A stretch of 64,000 bases of DNA from JALYYC01 sp039922495 (lineage in GTDB: Bacteria; Chloroflexota; Dormibacteria; CF-121), in contig JBDTEO010000017.1 in the NCBI GenBank assembly GCA_039922495.1, positions 1 to 64,000 of the forward strand. Reading direction: 5' to 3'. Positions 43,962-52,589 of this stretch are shown here, one piece after another. Within the stretch, counting starts at the first letter, position 1, and every line of letters begins with the position of its first letter. Position numbers and translations under genes: made by a program. A model generated the notes under the pieces. That model did not search any database. It saw nothing but the letters and a program-made list of their open reading frames with translations, and was not told the DNA's origin.

Positions 43962-44354
43962 TTATCCGCGACCGTTGCGGGAATAGCCCTGAGCGACGTG
44001 CCGCGCCGTCACGACGGTCTTGATGTTGCCGCGCACGTTGAAATCGCCAACGACCTCCATCCAGCGTGGTTGCAGCAGGGCCACCAGGTCGTCGAGGATC
44101 CGATTGACGGCTACCTCATGGAACATCTCCTGGTCGCGAAACCTGTTGATGTAGAGCTTCAGCGATTTCAATTCGACCAGCTTGCCGTCGGGGACATACC
44201 GGATGTCGATCACGGCGAAATCAGGGAAATTCGATTGCGGGCACAGGCAGGTGAATTCAGGGATGGTGAAATGCACGTCGTAGTCGCGTTCCGCGTAGCT
44301 GTTCTCGACCGCCTCGAGGGTGGACTCGGCGATCATCTTAGCCCCGTACTTCAC
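43962..44354 (-). CDS. queF: NADPH-dependent 7-cyano-7-deazaguanine reductase
   Basis: Reduces preQ0 to preQ1 in queuosine biosynthesis. 130 aa, the unimodular type. The nucleophile is C38 in EFTCLCPQSNFPDFA (family LCPxTGxPDF). SLKLYINRFRDQEMFHE matches the NADPH-binding block LKLYLxSFR. Neighbouring queuosine-precursor transporter supports it. Other que genes are absent from the window, so the cell may use a salvage or partial route. Confidence 0.9.
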   Translation of the reverse strand: MKYGAKMIAESTLEAVENSYAERDYDVHFTIPEFTCLCPQSNFPDFAVIDIRYVPDGKLVELKSLKLYINRFRDQEMFHEVAVNRILDDLVALLQPRWMEVVGDFNVRGNIKTVVTARHVAQGYSRNGRG

Positions 44355-44370
44355 GGACTAATGCTACGAC

Positions 44371-45063
44371 TCAACCGGCCAGGCGGAACGGGTTAAAGTC
44401 GGTGCCGAGGTCAAAGGAATCAACCCCTTCGCGCCGCTTGAGAAAGCCGACGACCGCGTAGGTGAGCGGCGTCGCCAGCACCTCGTAGGCTGCCTTGAAC
44501 GCCCATTGATACAGGATGGTCTGGACGAGCACGCCGCCGGGAAGGACGCCGGCGAAGGCGCCGGTGATGAAGATCACGGAATCGATTCCCTGACCAAGCA
44601 GGGTCGACGGAATAGTGCGGCTCCAGAGCCAGCGACCGCGGGTGGCGAGCTTGAGGCGAGCCATGACGAAGGCATTCAGGAACTCCCCCACCACATAGGC
44701 CAGGAATGAAGCCGCCAGCAGGCGTGGCGCAAAGCCAAGCACGCGCTCATAGGCCGCCTGCGCCGGTGCGTCCCAGGCGCCTGCGGCCCCGGGCAGCGCG
44801 CCGGCAGCGAGGATGAAGCCGACGAAGACCAGGTTGCAAAAGAATCCGAGCCAGATCACGCGCCGCGCGGTGCCGTAGCCATAGACCTCGGTAAGCACGT
44901 CACCAAACAGGTACGACAGCGGGAAGACAACTACGGCCGCCGGCAATGTCCAGGGGCCAAAGGCGACCAGCTTGACAGCAATCAGGTTGGAGGTGAGAAG
45001 GACGGTGACGAAGAGCGCCGCGATGACCAGCAGGAGGGGCGAGACGCGCGTCGTCGACCGCAC
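44371..45063 (-). CDS. queuosine precursor transporter (QPTR/YhhQ family)
   Basis: 230 aa with six hydrophobic helices. SNLIAVKLVAFGPWTLPAA, FPLSYLFGDVLTEVYGYG and the Arg-containing TIPSTLLGQGIDSVIF are the family motifs. Imports preQ0/preQ1 or related bases. It is the upstream neighbour of queF on the same strand (16-bp gap), so import and reduction are likely co-expressed. Confidence 0.92.
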   Translation of the reverse strand: MRSTTRVSPLLLVIAALFVTVLLTSNLIAVKLVAFGPWTLPAAVVVFPLSYLFGDVLTEVYGYGTARRVIWLGFFCNLVFVGFILAAGALPGAAGAWDAPAQAAYERVLGFAPRLLAASFLAYVVGEFLNAFVMARLKLATRGRWLWSRTIPSTLLGQGIDSVIFITGAFAGVLPGGVLVQTILYQWAFKAAYEVLATPLTYAVVGFLKRREGVDSFDLGTDFNPFRLAG

Positions 45064-45072
45064 CCGCCTAGT

Positions 45073-46128
45073 TTATGGCGTGACGGTGAAAGCGGTATGA
45101 AAGGTTGTCGCGGCGCCGTCGCCATTGGTGACCTCGACGACGTAGTCCTGCACCGTTGTCCCGGCTGGCACCTTGACCGTGATAACCGACGCGTTGACGA
45201 CGGTCGCGTTGAGGCCCTGGAAGGTGCCGCTCGGGCTCGCCACAGGCACAAAGCGGACGACCAGGTTGGGGCCGGCCACAAAGCCGCTGCCTTGCAGCGT
45301 GAGCAGCGTCGTCTGCGTCGTCGACGCGCGCGTTGGGGCCACCGATAGCAGGCTGACGCCGGCGGAGGGCACGCTGGTGCCGTCCGTACCACGCAGGACC
45401 AGGTCGAGCGGCAGCGCGGCCAGTGGCACGGGTGTCCCGGCCCGGCCGCGCCAGGCAGCCAGGTCGCCCTGGGCAGCGGCGATCGGGAGGGCCGACCCAT
45501 GCTGCGTGACGACCCCGAGCACGGTGCCACTGGGACCGACCAGCGGGCCGCCAATTTCTCCCGGAAGGTCATCGCTTCGAATCGTGAAGGTGCGCGGACC
45601 AGCCTCGGTCACGACGGCGGGCGTAGCGCTGCGCAGGTTCGCGACTTTCGGACTGGCGAGTAAGACCAACGGATCACTCACCATGACCGTGCCTGACATG
45701 CCGAAGGCCAGCGGTAAGCCGTCCGTGTCAGCCTGAACCTCGGCCAGGCCGATCGCGGCATCGATGCCGATCACGCGCACCGCATGGCTCCCGCCGGTGT
45801 TGTCGATCAGTCGCAGCGCCGGAGCGCCGTTGACCAGCGAGGCGGCGGTGATGAAGGTTCCGCGCGGGTCGATCAAAAAGGCGGTCCCAAAGGTCTGGTC
45901 GTTGGCGAGAATCATGACGCCCTGCAGGTCGCGCTCCAGCTCTTCGGGGAGCAGGACGGCCGCCGGCGGGGCGGTTGGCTCGGCCGTGGGGCCCGGAGTG
46001 GGGGTTGCCTTCGGCGATGTCAGGCGAGAGGCCACCGCTGGGGCGAGCACCACCAGGCTGGTGAGCACCAGGGCGCCCACCGCCGCCAGGGCGAGCTGCT
46101 CCAGCGGGAGCCGCTTGAACGGCTGCAC
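45073..46128 (-). CDS. membrane-anchored HtrA-like protein without catalytic residues, with a TIG-like C-terminal domain
   Basis: 351 aa. One anchor helix (residues ~10-34) and a Pro/Thr-rich linker precede a trypsin-like fold (residues ~70-220). Compared with HtrA, the His of TNAHVV is Ser97 (TAASLV), the Asp of DLAV is Gly127 (IGLAEV), and the Ser of GNSGGPLV is Ile192 (GEIGGPLV). All three catalytic positions are lost while the fold motifs stay. The C-terminal ~100 residues look like an IPT/TIG Ig-like domain. It may act as a binding or scaffold pseudoprotease outside the membrane. Confidence 0.75.
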   Translation of the reverse strand: MQPFKRLPLEQLALAAVGALVLTSLVVLAPAVASRLTSPKATPTPGPTAEPTAPPAAVLLPEELERDLQGVMILANDQTFGTAFLIDPRGTFITAASLVNGAPALRLIDNTGGSHAVRVIGIDAAIGLAEVQADTDGLPLAFGMSGTVMVSDPLVLLASPKVANLRSATPAVVTEAGPRTFTIRSDDLPGEIGGPLVGPSGTVLGVVTQHGSALPIAAAQGDLAAWRGRAGTPVPLAALPLDLVLRGTDGTSVPSAGVSLLSVAPTRASTTQTTLLTLQGSGFVAGPNLVVRFVPVASPSGTFQGLNATVVNASVITVKVPAGTTVQDYVVEVTNGDGAATTFHTAFTVTP

Positions 46129-46157
46129 CCAGGTGCAACGGCCTGGCGGCGGCTTCC

Positions 46158-47360
46158 TTGGACGATCGGCCCTTTAAGATTCACCGGGTGCGGCTGTGGA
46201 ATACGGAAACGCGGAGCCTCCAGCCGCTCGAAACCCGTGCCGGCCCCTTGGGCGTCTACGTCTGCGGGATCACGCCGTACGACACCACCCACCTGGGCCA
46301 CGCCTTTACCTATATCGCCGTTGATGTCCTCATCCGGACGCTGCGCGCCGCGGGACGGGAGGTCCGCTATGTCCAGAACGTCACCGACGTCGACGATGAC
46401 ATCATCAAGCGGTCGCGCGAGCTGGGCACGACCTGGGACCAGCTGGCGACGCGGGAGACCGGTCTCTACCAGGCCGACATGGCCGCGCTGAACGTGCTTC
46501 CGCCCGACGTCTTCCCCCGGGCGAGCCAGACGATCCGGAAGATCGTCGAGCTGGTCAGCCGGCTGGTGGCGCAGGGCCACGCCTATGTCCACGACGGCAA
46601 CGTGTACTTCCGGGTCAGGAGCGTCACCGATTACGGCCGGTTGAGCGGGCTGCCCCGTGACGAGATGGTGCGGCTCTCGGCGCAACGGGGTGCTGATCCC
46701 AACGATCCGCGCAAACAGGACCCGCTGGATTTCCTGCTCTGGCAGCGGAGCGCGCCTGACGAACCGCACTGGTCAAGCCCCTGGGGCAGCGGACGTCCAG
46801 GCTGGCATATCGAGTGTTCGGCCATGGCGCTGGAACACCTTGGCGATCAGGTCGACCTTCATGGTGGCGGCGCGGACCTGATCTATCCCCACCATGAGAG
46901 CGAGATTGCTCAATCCGAATCGGTCACCGGGGTCCGGCCATTCGCCCGGACCTGGATGCATGTTGGGATGCTGCGCTACGAGGGCGAGAAGATGAGCAAA
47001 TCGTTGCGGAACCTGGTGCTGGTCCGGGAGCTGCTGCCGCGCTTCGACGCGGATAGCATCCGGGTTACCCTCCTTCGCCACCACTATCGCGAATCCTGGG
47101 AGTACTCGGAGGCGGCCCTTCGGAGTGCTGCCCGATGGGTGGCGGACCTTCGGCGCGCAGCATCCTCGGCAACCGGGGCGGCCGGAACCGGCCTGTCCCG
47201 CATCCGTGGCGCCATGGAGGATGATCTCGACACGCCCCGGGCGCTCGACATTCTCGAGGAGAGCGTCCGCGCCGGGGATGCAGGCTGGCAGACGGGGGCC
47301 GAGATCCTCGGCCTCCAGCTCGGCGTCGCACCGGCTCAGCGCGAAGCGGCGGTGCGATGA
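46158..47360 (+). CDS. cysteinyl-tRNA synthetase / MshC-type cysteine ligase
   Basis: 400-aa class I enzyme activating cysteine. Zn ligands are in VYVCGITPYD and GWHIECSAMA with HHESEIAQ. HIGH is HLGHA and KMSKS is intact. The VCGITPYDTTHLGHAFTY form and the shortness (CysS is usually ~460, with an anticodon domain) resemble MshC, the mycothiol ligase. HHESEIAQSE is CysS-like. I cannot decide between tRNA charging and mycothiol synthesis. Start TTG 46158 or GTG 46188. Confidence 0.75.
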   Translation: MDDRPFKIHRVRLWNTETRSLQPLETRAGPLGVYVCGITPYDTTHLGHAFTYIAVDVLIRTLRAAGREVRYVQNVTDVDDDIIKRSRELGTTWDQLATRETGLYQADMAALNVLPPDVFPRASQTIRKIVELVSRLVAQGHAYVHDGNVYFRVRSVTDYGRLSGLPRDEMVRLSAQRGADPNDPRKQDPLDFLLWQRSAPDEPHWSSPWGSGRPGWHIECSAMALEHLGDQVDLHGGGADLIYPHHESEIAQSESVTGVRPFARTWMHVGMLRYEGEKMSKSLRNLVLVRELLPRFDADSIRVTLLRHHYRESWEYSEAALRSAARWVADLRRAASSATGAAGTGLSRIRGAMEDDLDTPRALDILEESVRAGDAGWQTGAEILGLQLGVAPAQREAAVR

Positions 47361-47764
47361 ACCCGCGGTAGGTCGGGTCGCGGGAAGGGCGGCAGCCGAT
47401 CGCGACCGCCCAGCTCGAGCCGCGTTTTGAGGGCGGTCGTTTCCAGCACCAGCCGCTCGACATCGATCGTCATACAACTCGGCCGGTAGGGGTCGAGTTT
47501 CTCCAGGCCCTGGCGCAGCTTGGTGACCGCGCCATGCCAGTTCCCCTTGCGCCAATGGTAGAAACCCACGCCCACCTGGAGGATGCCCTGGTAGAGGTAG
47601 CGAACCGCATCGGGCTCGGTGATCCAGATGCCCTCGAGGGTTTCATGCTGTTCGAAGAACTCCTGTCGGTTGAACTCCTCGATGCCGGCGAGCAGGGCCG
47701 CCGGCGGTGCATCATCGCACCGGCTGGTCCGCTGCGGTGGGGACTTCTTGACCGGACTCGTCAG
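47336..47764 (-). CDS. DUF309 protein with apparent CTG start
   Basis: 142 aa if read from CTG 47764. FNRQEFFEQHETLEGIW, then YQGILQVGVGFYHWRKGNWHGAV is the core DUF309 motif set, a small helical family. No ATG, GTG or TTG lies upstream of this core in frame. The first usable GTG (near 47581) would remove its N-terminal half. CTG 47764 overlaps the upstream kinase stop as CTGA. It converges with cysS, overlapping by 25 bases. Function unknown. Confidence 0.65.
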   Translation of the reverse strand: MTSPVKKSPPQRTSRCDDAPPAALLAGIEEFNRQEFFEQHETLEGIWITEPDAVRYLYQGILQVGVGFYHWRKGNWHGAVTKLRQGLEKLDPYRPSCMTIDVERLVLETTALKTRLELGGRDRLPPFPRPDLPRVHRTAASR

Positions 47765-48990
47765 GCGGATGCCTGGCTGCCCACCGAGGCGCGCACGCTG
47801 TCGCCGTCGGGCGAGGCGGTTGGGAGTTCGAGGTAAAAGGTCGTGCCTTTCCCCTCGAGGCTGTTGGCCCAGGCGCGACCGCCGTGGGCGGCGGCGACCC
47901 GTCGCAGTAAGTAGACCCCCAGTCCCTGGCCGCGGGCGGGCTGCTCGTCTTCCGAGGGGAGCGGTCCGAAGAGCTCGGCCAGGCGATCGGCGCTGATGCC
48001 CGGGCCGTCGTCCTTGACGATCAGCTGGACCCGGTCTCGGGTGGACTCACGGAGGCGCAGCTGCACCACGGTCGCGGTGCGGGCATGCTTGAAGACGTTG
48101 TGAAGCATTTCATCGAGGGCCGCCTCCAGCAACGCGACGTCGCCCCAGACCTCACCGTGGGCATCGAACTGCACGCGCAGCTGCATCCCCGCTGCCGCCA
48201 TCCGCTCGCGGATGCGCTGGACGGACGACTGGGCGACATCGACCAGGGACACGCGAACGGTAAAGGCGAGCTCCAGCGGAAGGCGCGACATCAAGAGCAC
48301 CTGGTCGGCGACGCGCATCAGCGTTTCTGACTGCATCGCCAGCCGGCGGGCGACCAGCGGCATCTGGTCGGCGGGCACCTCGTTGTTGGTCAGCATGTCG
48401 GCGTAGCCGCGCAGGATGGCCAGTGGCTCCTTGACGTCATGCGATGCCAGGCGGACCGCCGAGATGGGGGCCCGTGCCGAGCTCGCCGCCCGCGCACTCT
48501 CGTCCTGCCCCAGTCGCGGCGCCAGCAGGCCGGCGACCACCTGGACCAGGTCCTCGTCCTGCTCGGTGAAGACGCGAGCCCCCTTACCGAGCACGGCGAG
48601 CGTGCCATAGAGCGTGCCGCTGCCGGTCATGATCCTGACCCCGAGGTAACTGCCGATGCCGAGCTGGCGGCGCATCGGCAGCGTCTTGTACGGCTCCTGC
48701 TTGCTGGCGTCGCGGAGGTTCAGAACATTTCCGTTGTTGCCGTCAACCCCGAGGAAGGTCTCCTCGATGGGAAAGCGAAGCCCGCGTGCCAGTGGCTCCT
48801 CCCCCGCGGAGGCGGCGGCCAGGATCTCGAACGATCCGTCATCGACTTCCGCCAGGAAGGCGGCCCGGACGTCAAGTGACTCGATCAGGCATTGGAGGGC
48901 CCGGTCGATCACCTCAGGAAGGGGCTTGGCGAGGTTGGCCACCACCATGCGGCGAACCAGGCTCAGGGACGAGTGTCGATCAGGACTCAT
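47761..48990 (-). CDS. GAF sensor histidine kinase
   Basis: 409-aa soluble kinase. GAF domain (about 20-150), a phospho-acceptor helix with H184 in LASHDVKEPLAILRGYA, and a HATPase with N-box EMLHNVFKHA, G1 KDDGPGIS and GQGLGVYLLRRV. No response regulator is adjacent, so it is an orphan. The next gene (DUF309) is translationally coupled to it. Confidence 0.85.
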   Translation of the reverse strand: MSPDRHSSLSLVRRMVVANLAKPLPEVIDRALQCLIESLDVRAAFLAEVDDGSFEILAAASAGEEPLARGLRFPIEETFLGVDGNNGNVLNLRDASKQEPYKTLPMRRQLGIGSYLGVRIMTGSGTLYGTLAVLGKGARVFTEQDEDLVQVVAGLLAPRLGQDESARAASSARAPISAVRLASHDVKEPLAILRGYADMLTNNEVPADQMPLVARRLAMQSETLMRVADQVLLMSRLPLELAFTVRVSLVDVAQSSVQRIRERMAAAGMQLRVQFDAHGEVWGDVALLEAALDEMLHNVFKHARTATVVQLRLRESTRDRVQLIVKDDGPGISADRLAELFGPLPSEDEQPARGQGLGVYLLRRVAAAHGGRAWANSLEGKGTTFYLELPTASPDGDSVRASVGSQASA

Positions 48991-49065
48991 AGGAACGCGC
49001 TCCGGTTATAACACGGTCGCCCCGAAAACGGGCCGAATTCCGATACCACATAAGATGTCGAAGCA

Positions 49066-49944
49066 TTGGCTGAGAGAGCAAACGGACGGGCGAACCTGCA
49101 CCTGCACACGATCTTCAGTGATGGGGAGTTCGCGCCCGACGCCGTGGTCCTGGCACACGCCCGGGCCGGCTTCGAGGCGATTGCGCTGACCGATCACGAC
49201 ACGCTGGCCGGGATCGATGCCCTCGGCCGGCTCGACGGCCACGGGGTCCGGGTCATCGCCGGAGTGGAGCTGTCGATCGAAGACGACCCGCCGAAAGGGC
49301 TGGTGCAGGCCCACCTGCTCGGTTATGGGTTCGACCTGCGCAACCGGGCGCTGCGACGGCGGCTGTCTGAGGCCAGCGCCGCGCGCGAGGCGCAGAAGAA
49401 GGAGACCGTCGAGCGCCTAGCAGCCGCTGGCTACCGGGTCGACTGGGACAGCGTCCGGTCGCGTGCGACGGGCAACGTCGGCAAACCGCACATTGTCGCG
49501 GCGGTCGAGGCCTTGAATCCGGGTGTGGCGCGCGAGGAGCTCTATCGGCAGATGGGTCCGGGCGGCCTGGCCAACGTGCCGCGGGCGCGCGACCTGCCGC
49601 TCAAAGAGGCCGTCCCGCTGATTGCCCGCGCCGGCGGTGTCACGGTGTTGGCGCACCCCGGGGTCTATGACCACGTGCCGGACCTGGAGGTGCTGTTCCA
49701 TACCTGCGCCGCTGCTGGTGTGCTCGGGCTGGAGGTCACCTACCCCCAGGTGCCCGATGACCCCTATGGGCCAAAGAGTGCCGGCCTGATAGCACGGTTC
49801 CAGGAACGAGCCGATGCGTATGGTTGGGTCGCGACCGGTGGTGACGACTTCCACGGCCCGTCGGTGACGCCCCTGATCCGGCTGGCCGAGTGGACGGCGA
49901 CGCCGGCCACCTGCGTCGAGGCGCTGCTCGCCCGCCGCCCTTAG
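49066..49944 (+). CDS. PHP-domain phosphoesterase
   Basis: 292 aa. The metal-binding PHP motifs occur in order: NLHLHTIFSDGE, ALTDHDTLAG, GVELS, VLAHPGVYD and GGDDFHGP. The family includes 5'-3' RNase AM/YciV and nucleotide phosphatases acting on 3',5'-bisphosphonucleotides. It starts at TTG 49066 without an obvious ribosome site. Divergent from the kinase, convergent with the hydrolase fusion (4-base overlap of the ends). Confidence 0.85.
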   Translation: MAERANGRANLHLHTIFSDGEFAPDAVVLAHARAGFEAIALTDHDTLAGIDALGRLDGHGVRVIAGVELSIEDDPPKGLVQAHLLGYGFDLRNRALRRRLSEASAAREAQKKETVERLAAAGYRVDWDSVRSRATGNVGKPHIVAAVEALNPGVAREELYRQMGPGGLANVPRARDLPLKEAVPLIARAGGVTVLAHPGVYDHVPDLEVLFHTCAAAGVLGLEVTYPQVPDDPYGPKSAGLIARFQERADAYGWVATGGDDFHGPSVTPLIRLAEWTATPATCVEALLARRP

Positions 49945-51455
49945 CGGGTGGTCAGGAACCTCGTGATCGCGGTGACGACGGCGTCGGGCTGGTCCAGTGG
50001 GAGAAAATGGCCCCCCGGGTCGATGATCTCGATCGCGGCGCCGGCAAGCTTTTTCTTGAGAACATCGGCCCAGCGAGGTTCGAGGAATTTGTCATTGGCG
50101 CCCCACAGAATCAGGGTGGGGGTCTGGATCTCCTGGATGTGCTTGCTTCGGCTGACGAGATCCCGACTGTTGAGGGCGCGCGCGGCCCGCAGGTAGGCGC
50201 GTCGGGTGCCCTGGTCGGCGAAGGGCCGGGCGACCTCGTTGACGAGCTCATCCGTGACGACGCCGTCATGCGTGGTGCCGTCTTGCAGCGCCTTGCGGAA
50301 GCCGGGTCGGAGGTCGCGGTCGACCAGGATCTGGTCCCAGGTCGGATCCTTCAGGCGCGCGATGTCGGGCACCGGCCAGTTGTTCTCGACGATGCTGTCG
50401 ATCAGGATCAGGCGGGCGACGCGGTCGGGTTCATCGACGGCCATCAACTGGGCCACCCCGCCCCCGATATCGTGGCCGACGACCGCCGCCTGGTGAATCC
50501 CGAGTGACTCCATGAACGCCACCATGTAGCGGGCCTGGGCCGCGATCGACAGGTCGGCATCGAGGCGCTTGTCGGAATCGCCGTAGCCGAGCAGGTCCGG
50601 CGCCAGGACATCGAAGGTGCGCGCGAGCGGCTCGATGACATCGCGCCAGAGGTACGACGACATCGGCATGCCGTGCAGCAAGAGGAGCGCCGGGCCCTGC
50701 CCCTGGCGCAGATAGGCGATGTCTCCGGCCTGCGTGCGGATGCGGCCCTTCGCCCGGGCCAGGGGAGCCGGCACGATCGGTGCCTCGCCGGTGGGGACCG
50801 AGACGGCGCTGGTCGCGCCATGTTCCAGCGCGGACGGTGGCGCATTGAACCAGGGTGCAGGGACCGGCAGTGGGATCGGGGGCGGGAGCAGCGGTGGCAC
50901 GGCGGCCTCCGGCGTCGGTAAGGGTTGGGGAGGCGCCGACGGCTCTAGCTGCGGTCTCGGGCGCGGAGCCAGCACCAGGTTGGTCGAGCTCGCCGTCGCG
51001 ATCAGCTGACCCTGGCTGTCGATGACCTCAGCCTGGGCGACCGCGATCTGGCGTCCGCGCTGGATCACGCGGCCGGTGCTTCGCAGCGTGCCGGTGTCGA
51101 TTGTGGCTGCCTTGAGAAAGTTGACGTGGATCTCGGCGGTGGTGAAGCTTTCCCCGGGCGCCAGCGTGCTGAAGACCGCAAAGCCCATGGCGGAGTCGGC
51201 GAGGGAGGCGATGGCACCGCCATGTACGACGCCGTTGGGATTGTAGTGATCGGTCGAGATCGGCATCTCGAAGCTGGCGGTGCCGTCCGCGACGGCGGTG
51301 AATCGCATGTTGAGGAGGCGCGGGAAGGGAGGGGGAGGCATGGCACCAGGGGCGCCCCGGAGGGCGGCCTCGAGCAGGTCACGCCCCGACGCATCGGCCG
51401 GCATGGCCATGGCGGCATTGTAGGTTGTATTGGCGACGAGTGCTCGCCCGCGCAT
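49941..51455 (-). CDS. hotdog thioesterase fused to an alpha/beta hydrolase with Asp nucleophile
   Basis: About 504 aa. Residues ~30-175 are a PaaI-like hotdog (NPNGVVHGGAIASLADSAMG), followed by a ~70-residue Pro-rich linker. Residues ~240-500 are an alpha/beta hydrolase with oxyanion HGMPMSSYLW, nucleophile elbow VVGHDIGGGV (Asp, as in haloalkane dehalogenases and epoxide hydrolases), acid GANDKFLEP and His GGHFLPLDQP. One chain thus pairs an acyl-CoA thioesterase with a dehalogenase/epoxide-hydrolase-like domain. Start ATG 51455, or ATG 51410. Confidence 0.8.
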   Translation of the reverse strand: MRGRALVANTTYNAAMAMPADASGRDLLEAALRGAPGAMPPPPFPRLLNMRFTAVADGTASFEMPISTDHYNPNGVVHGGAIASLADSAMGFAVFSTLAPGESFTTAEIHVNFLKAATIDTGTLRSTGRVIQRGRQIAVAQAEVIDSQGQLIATASSTNLVLAPRPRPQLEPSAPPQPLPTPEAAVPPLLPPPIPLPVPAPWFNAPPSALEHGATSAVSVPTGEAPIVPAPLARAKGRIRTQAGDIAYLRQGQGPALLLLHGMPMSSYLWRDVIEPLARTFDVLAPDLLGYGDSDKRLDADLSIAAQARYMVAFMESLGIHQAAVVGHDIGGGVAQLMAVDEPDRVARLILIDSIVENNWPVPDIARLKDPTWDQILVDRDLRPGFRKALQDGTTHDGVVTDELVNEVARPFADQGTRRAYLRAARALNSRDLVSRSKHIQEIQTPTLILWGANDKFLEPRWADVLKKKLAGAAIEIIDPGGHFLPLDQPDAVVTAITRFLTTR

Positions 51456-51457
51456 TT

Positions 51458-51528
51458 GGTAACGGTTTGCGGGTCCGCCAACTTGGTTACGCTCCGGCTG
51501 TAACGCCACAGTCACGAGGCGGTAAGAG
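51458..51528 (+). promoter_or_regulatory. repeat-rich regulatory region before the LysM-CHAP gene
   Basis: GGTAACG (51458), GTTACG (51486) and TGTAACG (51499) lie in the 140-bp leader, the last two forming an inverted repeat GTTAC-9 nt-GTAAC. They are followed by CACAGTC (51507) and GTAAGAG (51522). TGTAACG, CACAGTC and GTAAGAG recur in the same order before the S8 protease gene. No complete promoter could be called. Confidence 0.35.
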
Positions 51529-51590
51529 CCCTCCACGGCGCTGCAAGCCGAGGTGAACGAGGGAGTTTGTCTCCTTGTAGGCCGCGCCGC

Positions 51591-52589
51591 ATGGCCAATT
51601 CGCGAGGGGGAAAAAGGGGGACGTCGCTGAAATACGCTGCGCCGCGCTATGCGACACACTCAGCAGTCCTGGTGCTGGCCGCCGCCATGCCCTGGATGGT
51701 CCTCCACATGCCTGTCGGCGCAACCTCGGCGATGGCCGGGGCGAACGCGCCCGGTGTGCCGGTGGCGCAGGCGCAGTTCGGCAAAGACGTCGATGGGATC
51801 GGCTGGTCCATGAGCGGCGCCATGGTCGTGCCGGCCATGCCCGTCACGCCGCCCAGCTCGAACAAGCACCGCGAGGTCGTGCACTACACCGCCGTGAAGG
51901 GTGACACCCTGCGTGCGGTTGCCGGCAAGTATGGCTTGAGCGTTAACACCCTGTTGTGGTCGAATCCGTCGCTGGTCGACTTGCTGTCCGCCGGGCAAGA
52001 GGTCCTGGTGCCGCCGATCGACGGCGTGCTGGTCAAGGTCTCCGCCACCGACTCCGTGGCCGCGCTGGCCGCCAAATATCGCGCCGAGTCGGACGCCATC
52101 ATCGAGTTCAACCTGCTCCGGCACCCCGAGACGCTCTCGGTTGGGGATTTTCTGATGGTGCCGTTTGGCGTCGGCCCGGAGCCGGCCTCAGTGCCGCAGC
52201 CGGTGGCGCACACCGTCAACGCCGGCAAGCGTGCCGTCTTCGTCCAGCCGGTCTATTCGGCCGGTGGTGGTTACTACCCCTTCGGACAATGCACCTGGTA
52301 CGTCAACTCCCGCCGGGCCGCGCCCTGGGGCGGAAACGCCTGGCAGTGGTTCGGGCGCGCTCGGACCTACGGGCGGCCTGAGGGTCCGACAGCGCGCGTC
52401 GGCGCCATCATGGTCACCTGGGAATCGCCGTACTGGGGCCACGTCGCTTACGTCGAGAAGGTCTACGCCGACGGCAGCTGGCTCGTCAGCGAGATGAACT
52501 ACTACGGTGATCCGGGCGGCGGCTGGGGTCGCGTCAGCTACCGGCATATCATGCCGGGCACGGTTCCCCTGATCGGGTTCATCTACTAA
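51591..52589 (+). CDS. secreted LysM-CHAP peptidoglycan hydrolase
   Basis: 332 aa. An N-terminal export helix (SAVLVLAAAMPWMVLHMPVGA) is followed by two LysM modules (VHYTAVKGDTLRAVAGKYGL and VKVSATDSVAALAAKY), then a CHAP amidase/endopeptidase. The catalytic Cys is in YPFGQCTWYVN, the His in WGHVAYVEKV, and the polar third residue in SEMNY. It should bind and cut cell-wall peptidoglycan. ATG 51591 is preferred over TTG 51567. Its leader carries repeats shared with the S8 gene. Confidence 0.88.
   Translation: MANSRGGKRGTSLKYAAPRYATHSAVLVLAAAMPWMVLHMPVGATSAMAGANAPGVPVAQAQFGKDVDGIGWSMSGAMVVPAMPVTPPSSNKHREVVHYTAVKGDTLRAVAGKYGLSVNTLLWSNPSLVDLLSAGQEVLVPPIDGVLVKVSATDSVAALAAKYRAESDAIIEFNLLRHPETLSVGDFLMVPFGVGPEPASVPQPVAHTVNAGKRAVFVQPVYSAGGGYYPFGQCTWYVNSRRAAPWGGNAWQWFGRARTYGRPEGPTARVGAIMVTWESPYWGHVAYVEKVYADGSWLVSEMNYYGDPGGGWGRVSYRHIMPGTVPLIGFIY

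Noticed and set aside
51456..51590. c-di-AMP (ydaO) riboswitch before the LysM-CHAP gene
   Set aside because: The gene type and a GTAGGC-like end are suggestive, but the invariant ydaO core could not be found.
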